DNA from: Cristatella mucedo
Taxonomy: Eukaryota; Bryozoa; Phylactolaemata; Cristatellidae
Direction of reading: 5' to 3'
NCBI GenBank assembly: GCA_009760855.2
Contig: WPIO01000015.1
Span: 5,768,501-5,832,500, forward strand
Length of the DNA: 64,000 nucleotides
Below the pieces are notes generated by a model. The model made no database searches. It saw only the letters and a program-made list of their open reading frames with translations, and was not told where the DNA came from. The position numbers and the translations under genes are program-made. Positions 11,234 through 23,857 of this stretch are shown one piece after another (position 1 is the stretch's first letter; the number at the start of each line of letters is the position of its first letter).

Positions 11234-12320
11234 AAATAATACACTTGATAAAGCGCCCTCAGAGAACTCCACCTCTTTCTAGGCGCTTTACATTTGCTGC
11301 AAAGGAAACACGATCGACTGGTCAGTAGAAATATGGTACATGATAACCAAAATGGATAACATGTTTAGGGGTGACATACACAGGGTCAACATGCAAGTGT
11401 GGTTAGCGGCAGCATGCAACAGTGTCAGCATGCAAAAGCATATAAAGAACGAATCACGGGGGAACCACTAAATGCTGTACTAATAGATGTGTTTTTAATT
11501 TCTTCTTAAATGTGGTCAAGTCAGAGAATGTCGTGACGGAAGTTGGTTCCAGGCTTTGGGAGCATATGAATTAAAGGACCGGTCTCTGAAGGATTTGAGG
11601 CGTGTACGAGGTATGGGTAAACAGTTAGTTTCCGAAAAGGGTGGTACGATGCTTAGCCTGGTGGGGGAGTAGATCTCATAGGTAGCCTGGAGCCAAAGAA
11701 TGAAGGAACCTAAGAGAAAGCGAAAAACCTTGAAGTCGATCCGTTGTTTGACTGGTAGCCAGTGCAGGTCGGCGAGAAGTGGTGTGATGAGGCAACTACG
11801 ACACTCACGACAGACAAGCCTAGCTGCAGAATGTTGCACCAGCTGTAAGCGCCTGATTGCACATGCCAGTATGCCAGCCAGCAGTGAGTTACTGAAGTCG
11901 AGACGGGATGTCACAAATGCATGGACCAACTTAGACGTGGTATCCTTATCTAAACTAGCCCGAATTTTAATATTATGTAGCTGAAAGTAGGCAGACTTGA
12001 TTGTGGAGCTGATGTGGTAGTCTAATGAAAGTACACTTTGGAACATGACACCTAGATTTCGTGCAGATTCAACAGAAGATATGTTGGCAGAGCCGATTTT
12101 GAACATTAGCATTTTCCATTTCTGAGTTGCACTTGGTTTGCCCATAACTATTAATTTAGTTGCATCCTCATTTAGACTAAGAAAATGTGCTGCCGCTCAT
12201 GTGCAGATGTCATCAATACATGCAGCATGGGAGTTTGAGAGAATTCGACATGCTCGAAGGCTGGGAGTCATCAAAGCAAAGGTACAACTGTGTGTCATTC
12301 ACAAAGAAGTGAAAGCCTAG
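11234..12320 (-). mobile_element. L1 (CR1-like) LINE, 5'-truncated copy
   Basis: Carries the C-terminal RT/thumb region: MGKPSATQKWKMLMFKIGSA, NLGVMFQSVLSLDYHIS, RRLQLVQHSAARLVCRE, LHWLPVKQRIDFKV and YAPKAWNQLPS. The 3' tail stem-loop is at 11243-11295. A frame of 209 codons survives (11516-12145), but the RT palm is missing. Confidence 0.9.
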
Positions 12321-12326
12321 TTAAAT

Positions 12327-12748
12327 GTAACTCCAAATTAGCAAGCTTCATGCTATCGAAGTTCGACGAACAATAGGGAGCTTAATTTTGAATTATTATA
12401 ACTTTAAATGTACGTCCATAAATAGAAGTAACTGTTGCTAGTTGACTTCAACCACTGGAAAGAGAGCCTGCCGAATGTATTTGCACTTCAGTTACAAAAT
12501 AAAATTTCATTTGGACGAGAATAAAAGCAAGAATGTATAATAAATACTAAACTTTTATATTTAAGGTACTGATCAAGCGAGAGCAGAGCATGTAGAATTT
12601 ACACGTATTCATCGCAAACAGCGATGAGAAAAACAAACAACGAAATCAAAATCTGCTCAGTGTCTCATTTCTGAAACTCATCGAAAGTGTGATATTCGTC
12701 GTCTAACTCCAAAATAGCAAGCTTCATGCTATCGAAGTTCGACGAACA
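12327..12748. repeat. 44-bp direct repeat flanking about 334 bp
   Basis: AGCAAGCTTCATGCTATCGA and surrounding bases occur at 12327-12370 and 12705-12748 with about one mismatch over 44 bases. The AT-rich interval between them matches nothing else here. The left copy abuts the 5' end of an L1. Confidence 0.8.
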
Positions 12749-12998
12749 CGACAAAATCGACAATAACAGCTTGAAGGGATTGAAGAAGCCCAGAAGCATA
12801 GTACTGGGCCGAAGTAGAAATGATTTCCCGCCTCAACCCCAGATAGGTTTTCCTACATTAAGAAATAACTGCAAGATTTCCTGTCAGTTCTGGCCAGACT
12901 CCCAGCTAGTTTGTCAGACAGTAAAGCCCATCTTCCAAAAGCAAAGTTAGGCTCTGTGACTTTCCACGAGTACATGCGAGTCATTGCAAACAACTAAC

Positions 12999-13106
12999 CT
13001 GTATCCCGAGAATGGTTGATCGGCATACCACGGCTCCGAGAATTCCCATCAGTGTTCCCTCCTCGACTACTGACGGTGCTACGGCTTTGACTGCCGACAC
13101 TAACTG
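12999..13106 (-). CDS. Magi: Probable MAGI exon: Ser/Arg linker before PDZ3
   Basis: 108 nt, phases 1 and 1, 35 whole codons without a stop. Acceptor TACTTTGTAG, donor TACAG|GTTAGT. Reads AVSVGSQSRSTVSSRGGNTD then GNSRSRGMPINHSRDT, a Ser/Arg-rich linker with several RxxS-like sites (possible basophilic-kinase or 14-3-3 sites, inference). A (TA)n block and a 200-base (GA)n tract lie within 500 bases upstream in sense. Confidence 0.65.
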
Positions 13107-13246
13107 CTACAAAGTAACAATAGCCCACCCACATTGGCACAGATCAACAAAGCATGGAACAACATCGACCAGCTGACAACAACATAACGTACGTGGCAAC
13201 AGCCCAGGCTAGCTAATTGTATACTACTAATGCAGCTTTTGTTGCA

Positions 13247-13248
<2 letters not shown>

Positions 13249-13299
<51 letters not shown>
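13249..13299. repeat. (TA)n microsatellite
   Basis: About 50 bases of pure TA. Confidence 0.95.
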
Positions 13300-13300
<1 letters not shown>

Positions 13301-13384
13301 CCAAAAGAGCCTCAACCAGCAGCACCAGGAACCTTCCGATTTCGCCGAATGGTCTCAGAGTGCACTGAACACCACAAGGGAAGG

Positions 13385-13582
<198 letters not shown>

Positions 13583-13599
13583 CAGAATATTCCAGTCGT

Positions 13600-14500
13600 A
13601 GCATAACTTATGATTCACCACCGACTGTTTCTTCGGCTTCCCGTTGGTTGGATTAAAAGCTAGCCTCTCTTGAGACTGCGCAGTTTGCTAACAGTCCTTG
13701 ATTGAGTGGCTACTATGCTGGGCTCTGCTTTTGCACCAGAATTTTGTCTCGAAGCATGACTCACTGACAAGCAGGAACAGCCCACATACACTAGTGTGCT
13801 GGCTTAGGCGAAAAAGTGTAGCAAACTACACACAAAACCTGTGTCAGCTGGCTCAAGGGTCAGTGGTGAGGGCACGCGAGCAGCCGAATACAGCATGTCG
13901 CTAGTACAGTCAGTACAGCCTCCCCTGCACATCCCAAACCAATCAGCAGATCTAAGGTGGCAATGCTGTTTTAACTACAGGACCATCTTTAGCCGACCAG
14001 CAAATGCTTACAAGATTAAACCTTTGATCATAATTACCTGCGGCTGAATACATAACAAATGAGCTGGGTAGGGAATAAAAGCCGAGCAGGGAAATGGGCT
14101 AATGTTTGACTACCCTGTCTGGCAAAATTAGGGACGGCAGTACTCGAGGCCGACATGACGACATGCCAGCCAGCTTCAGAGAGCAATGCTAGTTAGGCAA
14201 ACGGTAAGAAATCTAAAGAAAAGCATCATGGAAAGGTAACTAATGCGATGTGCTGACGCATCCCGATCAGCCACCAAATTGACATGTGTGCTTTAATCGT
14301 ATGTCCATCGGCCATGGACTTCTCGGGCAATGGAGGAAAAGAATCCCTTAGCCAATAATACCGAAGCCCTGCCTGTATATTACCAAGAAAAGTCAGAGGA
14401 GTGTCACGTTCATATCTACTCTGGGCATACGAAGTAGAAATTAGTGATTGCAGCTACCCAGCTTCGCCGATATCCTTTTGGAAAAGTACCATGCACAGAC
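13600..14500. other. Intron sequence, no recognised element
   Basis: Nothing recognised between the GA tract and the 3' end of the next L1 copy. Confidence 0.5.
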
Positions 14501-14502
14501 AT

Positions 14503-17500
14503 TAATAATAATAATACTATACTTGATAAAGCACTTTCAGAGAACTCAATCTCTTTCTAGGTGCTTTACGATAACTGCAAAGGAAACACGATCGAATGGT
14601 CAGTTGAAATATAATGCTTGATAAAGAACATGAATAACATGTTTAGGGATGACATGCATGGGGTCAGCATGCAAGTGTGGTTACTGGCAGCATGCAACAG
14701 TATCAACATGCATAACACATAAAGGATGAATCATAGGGACCCACTAAATGCTCTCATAATAGATGCGTTTTTAATTTATTTTTTTAATGTGGTCAAGTCA
14801 GAGGATGTCGTGACGGAAGTCGGAGGTTAGTTCCAGGCTTTGGGAGCATGCGAATTAAAGGCACGATCTCCGAAGGATTTGAGGTTTGTACGAGGTATCA
14901 GTAAACGGTTAGTTTCCGAAAAGCAGGTGGTACGATGCTTAGCCTGGTGGGGGAGTAGATCTGATAGGTAGGCTGGAGCCAAAAAATGAAGGGACGTAAA
15001 AGTGAGTGAAAAAAAATCTTAAGGTCGATCCGTTGCTTGACTGGTAACCAGTGCATGTCGGCGAGAAGTGGTGTGATGTGGCAACTGCGAGGCTCATGAC
15101 AGACAAGCCTAGCTGCAGAGTTTTGCACCAGCCATAAGTGCCTGATAGCACATGCCGGTAGGCCAGCAAGCAGTGAGATAAAGAAGTCAAGACAGGATGT
15201 CACAAATGCATGGACGCTTTGTGAAGTACATTATTATTATAATTATTATTATAATCATGGACCAACTTAGATGTGGTACCACTATCTAAAGAAGCCCGAA
15301 CTTTAGCAATGTATCTAGCTGAAAGTAGCAGGCTTGATTGCGGAGCTGATGTGGTCATCTAACGAAGGTCACTTTGGAAAATGACACTTCGATTTCGTGC
15401 AGATTCAACATGAGATATGCTGGGAGAGCTTATTTTGAGGTTAGTCTCGGCAATTTCTGAATCACGCTTGGTTTTCCCATAACTAGTAAGTTAGTTTTAT
15501 CACCATTTAATTTAAGAAAATTTGCTGCCATTCATGTGCGGATGCAATCAATACATGTAGCAAGAAAGTTGAGAGAATTCGACATACTAGAGCACTGGGA
15601 AGGATCACTGCAAAGGTACAACTGAGTGTGATCTGCATAGAAGTGAAAGCCTAGATTATGCTTGGCAATCACATTTTTGGCTAAAGGGAGAGTGTAAACC
15701 GTAAAAAGAACAGGATCTAGCATGGAGCCCTGATGTACCCGATATTTTAGAGGTACCTGGATGATCTATGTCAATTCACCTCAATACTCCGGAGTCTCCC
15801 ATTGAGATAGGACCTGAACCATTGCAGAGCAGTGCCAGTGGTGCCCGGCGAGATGAGAGGCGCTCAAAAAGAACTTTGTGATCGATAGTATCAAAAGCTG
15901 CCGAAGGATCGAGCAAAACAAGCAGAGAAACTCTACCCATGTCTGTATTCCTAAGTATGTCGTTATACACCCGGAGCAATGCTGACTCTGTGGATTGGTT
16001 AGCCAGTTAGTTGAGTGGAAAGCCAGACTGGAACTTACTAGCAAGGTTTGAACTTTCAATGTATGAGTTCGGCTGGTCTGCCATGACTCGTCCCGGTGCC
16101 TTTGATAGGAATGGGAAAAGAGAGGCTGGACGGCAGTTGCTCAAGTTCTCTTGGTCTAGTGTCACTTTCTTGAGTGCCTGACTGCAGCTTTTTGGAAAGG
16201 TGCTGAGACATTACCTAAGGCTAACGACATATTAAGGATGTTAGTTATCCATGGCAGCAGCAGATCAATGCAACGTAGGAGCAGCACGGTGGGAATAGGG
16301 TCCAAAGGACTTGTCTTCTTTAATTGGGACATGAACTTGAGGACCAGATCACTAGTGACCTGTTTGAATGTAGACATTGAGGGGATGCAAACAATCGATG
16401 GACAGCATTCTAGGGGGATGCTGCTATCGCAGGGATGGACTCCCTGATCCTGTCTATCTTCTCAAGAAGCTAGAGAAGCAATGATCTAGATCGTCACAGG
16501 GATCACCTGATAAGAAGCAAACCTGGGAGCGGTTGAGGAGATGGTTGATCGTCAGCATCAGCATTTTTGGATTTGCATCTAAAAATTCAACAATGTTTTT
16601 ATAGAAGCTAAATTTGGCATTTGCTAGGATCGATTGGTACGACCTACAGTAGTCCTCGTATGCCTATTGATGGACAGTTTGTCCTGATCTTTTGCGTGCT
16701 TTTTCAAGCTTGCGCTTAGCAGACCTAGCTAGTTTAACATCTGAGGTAAACCATAGGCCAACTGGGCGAGGGCGTACATTGCACTTAGTCAGAGGTGCCA
16801 ACTCGCCGAGCATGTCAGCTAGTGTTGTGTTGGTGAGCCGTGCGGGCTCACTAGGTAAGGTGGTTGCTTTTCACGACCTTGGCCCCGAGGTCGTGAGGTC
16901 GAATCCTGTGGTGGGCGATCCTTTATCGCCACTGCAAGCGGTGGTGATAGCCGTAAAGGCTCTTCTGTAGCTACACAAAAGAGGTTGTTGAATCAGCTAG
17001 TCTTAAGCTACCTACCAATAATGGCAGAACGGAAGGGAGACTGAGCAGCAGAGGTGAGGCAGATATTCTCGCACGCATAGCATCGATGTCAAGGGCCTTT
17101 TTTTAAGTTTCTCGATTCTCGAGTGATTTTAGAGAATAAGGAGGGCACACATCGTAGACTGAATGAGATCTGCATGTGGTCAGATAAGCAGGATTTGGTA
17201 ATAATTGATGATGTGCTGACAAAGTGGTTCTATGAGAAAATTTGGTCGAGTGTGTGACCCTTGATGTGAGTTGGGCCATGCACATGAGGCACAAGAGACA
17301 ATGAGTCAGTCAATGCACAAAATTCAGTGCTGAAGGCGTCAGATAAGTTATCAAAGTGAATGTTATAATCACCCATAACGAGGAAGGATCGATTTCTCTC
17401 GCACAGAATCGAAATAAGATCGGAGAAATTTGAGATAAAGGAGAATTTAGTACCTGGTGAGCGATACTGCCACCATCGGTAGCTTGTTTCCGGGTGAAAT

Positions 17501-17960
17501 CAAGACAATCGATTCAAAATACTGCTTCGAGGGTACTGCAAATGGCTTGAAGTTGAATTTCGAGCACACGATAATAGCAACTTCACCTCCAGTTTTGATT
17601 GATCTAGGGGTCTGAAAGAATGAGAAACCCAGTCGGGGTAGGACCTTTTACTGTCGGATAGTTTACCGATTTTAGCCAAGTTTCAGTCCAGGCAAGCAGG
17701 ACAAGACCATTTTCAGAATGAAGTCGCTCATTACTAGAGGTTTATTGCGCATTGAGCGAGCATTCCAAAGGCAAGCGCTAAGTTGTGCCACCGGAGTTAT
17801 AACAGGCCTGATGACCACTAAGTTAGAGAGATTCACAGTGATGCATGTAGGGGAGCATGCTGAGCAGTTCAAGACGATGCTAGGAATACCAAACGAGCAG
17901 GTACTCAGCTCGAAGTTCCCGCCAAACGAGCGGCATCTAAGTTCCGGCCACCGTGGAGGC
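14503..17960 (-). mobile_element. L1 (CR1-like) LINE, longest copy, with nested SINE A
   Basis: Minus-strand copy of about 3.3 kb. From the 5' side: endonuclease start (LSACLWNARSMRNKPLVMSD, 17.7-17.9 kb), the EN motif region near 17.2-17.5 kb, the linker (near 16.7 kb), RT fingers (FMSQLKKTSPLDPIPTVLL near 16.3 kb), palm (LLVLLDPSAAFDTIDHK near 15.9 kb), the FHFYADHTQLY catalytic box (mutated from YADD) and the C-terminal block at 14.9-15.2 kb. Frameshifts and stops show it is dead. The 3' tail stem-loop and (AAT)n lie at 14503-14575. Confidence 0.9.
16830..17002 (+). mobile_element. SINE A copy nested in L1
   Basis: Well-preserved copy: GGCTCACTAGGTAAGGTGG head, B-box region GAGGTCGAATCCTGTGG, body GGCGATCCTTTATCGCCACT and tail GTTGTTGAATCAGCTAG. 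It interrupts L1 sequence that is continuous in the 39-41 kb copy (GCTAGTGTTGTG / CTACCAATGATG). Confidence 0.88.
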
Positions 17961-18558
17961 TCCAGGGTGCTTTTCTTTAAGTCGCAGGTTTTGGCTCGAC
18001 TGATTACAAACACGTACACGTTCAACTGACATGGTTTGTGTTTGACCCAAGTAACGCGGACTGCGCGAAGCAGCAGTCAGTAGTGGCTCTCGTAAGAAGC
18101 AAAGTGGACAATTATCATCTCCGACCCAAAGTGCACATGGGTTCCCATGTAATGAAAATAGAATAGACATGTGTTAATTAGCATGGCTCCTTGGCTGATT
18201 TGAAAAAAGTGAGCCAACGTGAACACATCAATCGTTGGCCTCACAAGCAAAACATGGAAATTGCCATCTTTGGCACCGCAATTGTGCACTGCTTGCTCGC
18301 CAGCTTTACAGCACTGTGCTCTCAATCCCTGATGCCACCATGCACAGCAAGACCCTCACCGGCCACCCAGAGAGTGGCCCACTATACAGATATGTCATTA
18401 GCTTAGTCGACTGAGCAACACGATAAAAAAAACGCAGCACTGCACACAAGCAAGCAAGGCATACTATGGACGAAACAGCATGAGGCCAACTGGTACAATG
18501 TCATGGCACACCGAAGCCCTCAGCAGATGGCCCGGCAAGCAATGCTAAGTGAGCTTAC

Positions 18559-18604
18559 CTGATGGTATTGCAGCATTTTGATAGGTCGGCTCTGTCGTCA
18601 CCTT
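18559..18604 (-). CDS. Magi: Probable MAGI micro-exon: linker between PDZ2 and PDZ3
   Basis: 46 nt, phase 0 in, phase 1 out. Acceptor GTTGCTGTTGTAG and donor ATCAG|GTAAGC are both strong. Encodes KVTTEPTYQNAAIPS. It bridges the phase-0 end of the 20.1-kb exon and the phase-1 start of the 13.05-kb exon exactly. No domain is recognised. Confidence 0.6.
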
Positions 18605-19732
18605 CTACAACAGCAACGATGAGAATGCATTGTCACTGATACCTAACATGAAGAACAACAATGCTTGAATTCGACTCGTGAAAGAAACTACAAGGACGAA
18701 CAATTAACGGAAGAGCTGACTGAAAGCAATGCTGCTCTATTCAGTGTGAGGCAGCTTCTCCTTTGCAACTGTCGAACCATACACAGTCAGCAAAAGCAAA
18801 GTCGGAGCAAATCGACAAAAGACTTTGAAAGCGAGAGGGAGTTCAGAGATGGCACAATGAGCCACATCGCGCTTGCCAAGGGCGGGGGACAGACGAGATT
18901 ACTGAGAGGCTCTGCAAACTTCCGACTCAGGCTGGGGTGTCGAGAACACAGCCGTCGCCTGAAAGCATTCTCTCTAAGAGGAAAGGGTGTTGCCAAAAGT
19001 GCAAATTAATCTGACAACGAATGATGGGCGTGTAAGCTGAATCCAAAAGCTGAAGCACAAAAGACCCAGCGGAACTACCAGGTCTCTGACAGGCCGTTTG
19101 ACGAATGGAGCTCCAGACAGGACACAGAGCAGTGTGTGCGAATTATGGTGGAACACTCGGTGACTCATGGCAAGCCCATTCCATGCGTGACCCTCCCCCC
19201 CCCCCGGAAATTGTGTTGCCGACCTTGTCAATGTGAAAGTCACTACGTTAAAGCACTTCCTATAGCACCTGAGCTCTTTCATTTCTTATGCCAAGCAGAT
19301 GCATCGAGATTCGATGCGAGATGGGTCACATACACCGTTTCGACATTCTCAGACAAAGAGCCAAAAAAGCAACGCACACAGCATGCTGCACACGAAGGTG
19401 CTCGCCACATCTGAACGCCACAAGCCACCAGCCATGTTGAGATCGACAATGAGCACTGCCTCCTGCCTCTTATGCTTTCATGTGCCACCAGTCGATCACT
19501 TTCAGCTTGCTCGACTTTAGATGGAGAGCTAGCGACTAGACCACTAACTTTCGGGAACATAGACAGTACCAACAGCATCCATCCACACCATTCAGATCGC
19601 TCAGCATACACAGTAGCATGTACACAGTGCTGGCCGCACGTACGCTCGAGCACACAAATACACACACATGCGCGCGCGCGAGTGCACACACGCACGAGCA
19701 TACATACACACAGCATGCAACATGGGACTCAC

Positions 19733-19769
19733 CATGAACCTTAAACTGCCCGATTTCCAATGACAATAC
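19733..19769 (-). CDS. Possible alternative exon to 18559-18604
   Basis: 37 nt with a good pyrimidine-rich acceptor (TGTAATTTAG) and donor CATG|GTGAGT. It is open in phase 0 in, phase 1 out (VLSLEIGQFKVH), the same phase class as the 18.6-kb exon. Using both would break the frame, so if real the two are mutually exclusive. There is no homology support. Confidence 0.3.
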
Positions 19770-20085
19770 CTAAATTACAACCAAGAGGTAGAATGAATAT
19801 TAAAAAAGCAATAAATGTTGCAAAGTAATCGGGCTGCCAGCTTGGCAAGCCGACTGGGTGCAAAAACAAGCCCAAGATTAAATTGTTTGGTTATTTCAAT
19901 AGGGTTCGGGAACAGTTGCGGTTCCCAGAGGATAGTTGCTAGTAGCATCACCTGTACACAAAAAAGAGAAAAAATTGAAAGGCCAAGCATCCTCTCTCGA
20001 AAAAAAAAGAGGCAACTGCTCAAGCTACCCTGCATGCGGCACCGCACGAAACGTACACGCCCGCATGCATGCAGACGGCACTGAC

Positions 20086-20165
20086 CTTATTGCCACCGCC
20101 GGAGGCTGAACTGCTACCGCCGATGCCGACGCTGCTGACCCTGCTCAATTTTCCTGCCCCGATCA
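20086..20165 (-). CDS. Magi: Probable MAGI exon: Gly/Ser linker after PDZ2
   Basis: 80 nt, phase 1 in, phase 0 out, which fits PDZ2 upstream and the 18.6-kb exon downstream. Acceptor TTTGCTACAG and donor ATAAG|GTCAGT. Encodes VIGAGKLSRVSSVGIGGSSS followed by ASGGGNK. There is no homology beyond a flexible-linker composition; the call rests on splice signals, GC-rich coding-like bases and frame agreement. Two later AG sites within 25 bases give other frames and cannot be excluded. Confidence 0.6.
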
Positions 20166-20194
20166 CTGTAGCAAATAACGGCACTGCAGGTGCA

Positions 20195-20225
20195 CTGCAG
20201 GCTCACTGCAGGCGTACTGCATGCG
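20195..20225. repeat. Short tandem repeat of CACTGCAGG
   Basis: Four imperfect 11 to 12-base units between 20180 and 20225, just upstream in sense of the 20.1-kb exon. Confidence 0.6.
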
Positions 20226-20566
20226 AGCATTCGCAGGTTGGAGAGCATAGCAACCTGTGCAGCCCCTGCCGCCAGGGCCGGCTTGACGACGAGCGTGGTG
20301 ACAAGAACAGCGGCTGCTAGAGCCGGCAGCCGTGACCACACAAAAGAGCCTTTTGAATGACGTCACCCGTACGAGCGAAACGTGGGCATGACCAGGCGCC
20401 AGGACACGCGAGCAGATGCAGTGCAAGTGCACCGTGGCTCGCTGTCACCAGAGTGGCAGCGTAGCAGTGCATGCATCACAGTCGGCGGAACGAGCAGCTG
20501 CACGATGTTCCTGCTCGCAGCATGCCGTCTACAGCGATATCTTAAAAGAAATGTATGAAAATGTGC

Positions 20567-20620
20567 GCGTGTGTGTGTGTGTGTGTGTGTGTGCGTGCAT
20601 GCGTGAGTGTGTGTGTGTGA
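20567..20620. repeat. (GT)n microsatellite
   Basis: About 30 bases of GT followed by interrupted GT. Confidence 0.9.
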
Positions 20621-21184
20621 TGTGGCTGGCAACCAATTTTTCATTAAGCCCTGCTAATCGGACATCGTGCAAAGCCATGATCATGAGGGAGGTGCATGCA
20701 GGAGTAAAGGTAGTGCAGTTCATCGGCCACATGCCTAATGAAACGGCACGTCTGGTTCCTTCCCACTGACCACGAGCCACTGCAGCCCACACAGCAGTGC
20801 ACTCCGAAAAGAGGGAAGTCGCACTCTTTCTTTCTTGCTTGCATAACGCCATCCCAAGGCAGGTTGTACCTCAAAAAGCCAGCACCGGATGACCCGAACG
20901 ATATTTACCTAATCAGCAATATGAGTTTTACCTATACACTTTTCTTGCTGAAGGCAAGACAGGGCCCCACCCCCAAGGTGAGTGTGCTCACCTAAACCGA
21001 TATTCCAGTCCAAACAGGCTACTATAATGCTAGTGCCGACAGCTTTCGATCGTGTGCCAGCAGGCAAAATGATAGTGGGAATCTACCTTGTAGCACAGCA
21101 CGAATGCACTTCTTCCATCTCGGTGCCCATGCATCCAGGGGCACAGGTGCCCGTGTGTCTTGCCAATATTTGGCCTGCAGAGAT

Positions 21185-21229
21185 TGGCCAGCGGCTGCTG
21201 GTAAGGAATTTACCAGCAGCTGCTGGCCA
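21185..21229. repeat. Near-perfect hairpin, 20-bp stem
   Basis: GGCCAGCGGCTGCTGGTAA (21186-21204) pairs with TTACCAGCAGCTGCTGGCC (21210-21228) with one mismatch and a 5-base loop; one further T-A pair extends the stem. Confidence 0.85.
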
Positions 21230-21294
21230 GCAAGGTAGCAAGATTACTTTTCCACGAGCCGAGTAGCAAAGCTACAAAGTTTCCTCCCTCCTTT

Positions 21295-21635
<341 letters not shown>

Positions 21636-22324
21636 CTCTACCCCCACCCTCTCTTCTCTCTTCCCAGGTGAAAGCCATAGGCATCCTTATCTTTCCCTAT
21701 TTAGCAAGCCATCTGTCTGATACCGTGCAGACCCTGACTTTCCCGACGACATTGAAAGTATAATTAGCAGTCCACCAGGTCTACGCATCATATGCTTATC
21801 TGTGTACAGCACACAACCACACATACCATCGTGTATGTGCATATGCACATCTTTTAATATGCTTTCTTTCAAGCCAAAGTGAATGTCTAAGCAAAGAGTA
21901 GGTTCTCCAAGTGTGCTATGAATTTGCTTTCGTAATATTACTTTCACTTGTCTTGCCACGCTATGATGTACTCATGTGTTCAAGCTGTCACTCGAAAATC
22001 ACAGTTCCTTTCTCGCTATACGTTCCTTGTACGTTTCAGTAAGTTTACACGAAAGTCTGCTCAAAAACGTGGCCAGCAACGATTTCAATCACTCTTAGCC
22101 AAAACGAACCGCCTAGCAGCATCAGTTAGTGCACAAAGAAGGGCCTGGATGCACATCGGCAAAAAGCCTGCGCACAGCGACTCTGCCGCTCGCACGGTCG
22201 CTTCTCGAAACCTCTGCGTGCAGCCCGGGAGGCAGGCAGGCAGGCGGTCCACCAAGGCGGCTAAGCTGCGGCGGACCGCCTGTGCACACGGACCAGACCA
22301 GCGGCAGTGACGGCGGCGGCTCAC

Positions 22325-23176
22325 CTCCGCGCTCCACCACGATCGTCGTCTCGCGTCCGAGCGGGCACGACTTGAGCACGCGCACCACCTCGCCGTGATT
22401 GAACTGCTTGAGGTCGATGCCGTCTATCTCAGCGAGGATATCCCCCTCGAGCAAGTGGCTGCAGCGAGCCCGGTCCACCACACTCTTCACCTTCTGCCCA
22501 TGCACGCTGTCGGCGATCGTGAAGCCGAAGCCCTCGGGCCCTCGCACGATCTGCATGGACAGTAGCTCGGGCGCCGGCGTGGTGGCACGGCCTCCTATTC
22601 CTCCTCCTACGCCACCGTTGGCAGCAGCCGCCGCCGAGGCCGATGCTTCGCGGTGCTGCTGCGGCTGCACTCGGCTTCCGGTCGTTGCCGGGCTGACGCT
22701 CGTGTCCCTGTCGGCGCTGGCGCTGCCACGGCTGCCCTTGTGCGACATGTCTTGCACGAGTGCGTCGGCGTACTCCTTCAAGCTGTCTGCGTCGGGGTCG
22801 TTCCGGCTGGTCGACCGCTGGCGGCCTGCCTCGGCAGCAGCAGCAGCAGCTCCCAGCTGCTGCTGCCTGCTGCTGCCGCCACCGTTGGCCGGAGCTGGCG
22901 ATGGAGCTCGCTCGCTGCCGCTATCCGATTGGTCGCTGTTCCCACCGCTGCCGAGGCCGCCTTCTGCAGCTGCTGCTGCAGCCGGTTCGGGCCTGGTGAC
23001 AGCCACCGTCGTCACGATCTCGGTGTTGGGATCAGTAGGATCGAACGAGAGCGGATAGCCTCGGCACACCTCTAGCGTCAGCTTCTCGCCAGGCCGGATG
23101 CTTTGAAATAGCGACACGACGTCGGCATGCGTGCAGCCAAGAACGGACCTTCCGTTGAGCGAAACCAGGACGTCAC
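22325..23176 (-). CDS. Magi: MAGI exon: rest of PDZ1, linker and complete PDZ2
   Basis: 852 nt, phases 1 and 1. The first 45 codons finish PDZ1 (GDVLVSLNGRSVLGCTH, then CRGYPLSFDPTDPNTEIVT, the diagnostic MAGI tail after PDZ1). Next come about 155 residues of low complexity: Ala, Gly, Ser and short Gln runs with one helical island, SLKEYADALVQDM. The last 80 or so residues are a complete, uninterrupted PDZ2: MQIVRGPEGFGFTIADSVHG, an EGDILAEIDG core, and TIVVERGGE at the end. Vertebrate PDZ2 has VKGPMGFGFTIADSP. The acceptor is GCCGCTGCAG and the donor CGGAG|GTGAGC. It is the second-longest exon here. Confidence 0.97.
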
Positions 23177-23857
23177 CTGCAGCGGCATACAAGGGTGGTG
23201 GCAAGGCGAGCGCAAAACAATCCAATCGTGAGAAGCCGGCCTCGCGTGACAGCCAAGGTACAGGGACAAACTACGGCTTTTGCTGTCGGCAGCCACCCTT
23301 TGCCGGCGCAAGAGAGCCAGCCGACTGAGACGGGGTGTGGCACTCGCCGGCCACCAGGGCCCGCTGAAAGCAAGCGCCAGTCGTTAAAGACCGGCCTGCC
23401 AATGAAAAGCCTCGGCAAGAAACAATAAAAACAAGAAAAATCAATAAGCAATTCATCGGTGCAATGCAAACGTCAGGCTGAAGTAGCCTAACCGTTTCAC
23501 GACTGCCATATCACGACTGCCTTCAGGCCACACGCTCGGCCACTCGGGCATCCTTCTCTGGTTTCTTTTGGCTTCCTCCTCTGCTGACAAGTGGGAGAAA
23601 TAGCTTCGTGACAATAGCACACAGGCCTTAAAGTGGTGCGCTGTTGTTATGGAGGGGGAGGCTCGAGTCTGCCGAGCATGGATCACATGGTCAAATATGC
23701 CTATGCCGCCTTTCACTTGCATGCTAGAGTGAACCAGTACCGCGGTGAGCTACAAGCCTGACGGCTCAATGCTGCCACCCCCATCCTTTGCTACCGAGCA
23801 GATTGCCCATTGGGGAGAGGAGCAGGTTCAATGCTGCACTCAAGTCGCTGATGCTGG

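Noticed and set aside
19775-19955. Excellent acceptor at about 19943 opening VMLLATILWEPQLFPNPI
   Set aside because: No GT donor of acceptable quality before the frame's stop; not usable as an internal exon.
20980-21020. Possible 27-nt exon (CLDWNIGL) with donor TTTAG|GTGAGC
   Set aside because: Phase 1-1 would fit, but the acceptor lacks a pyrimidine tract and there is no homology.
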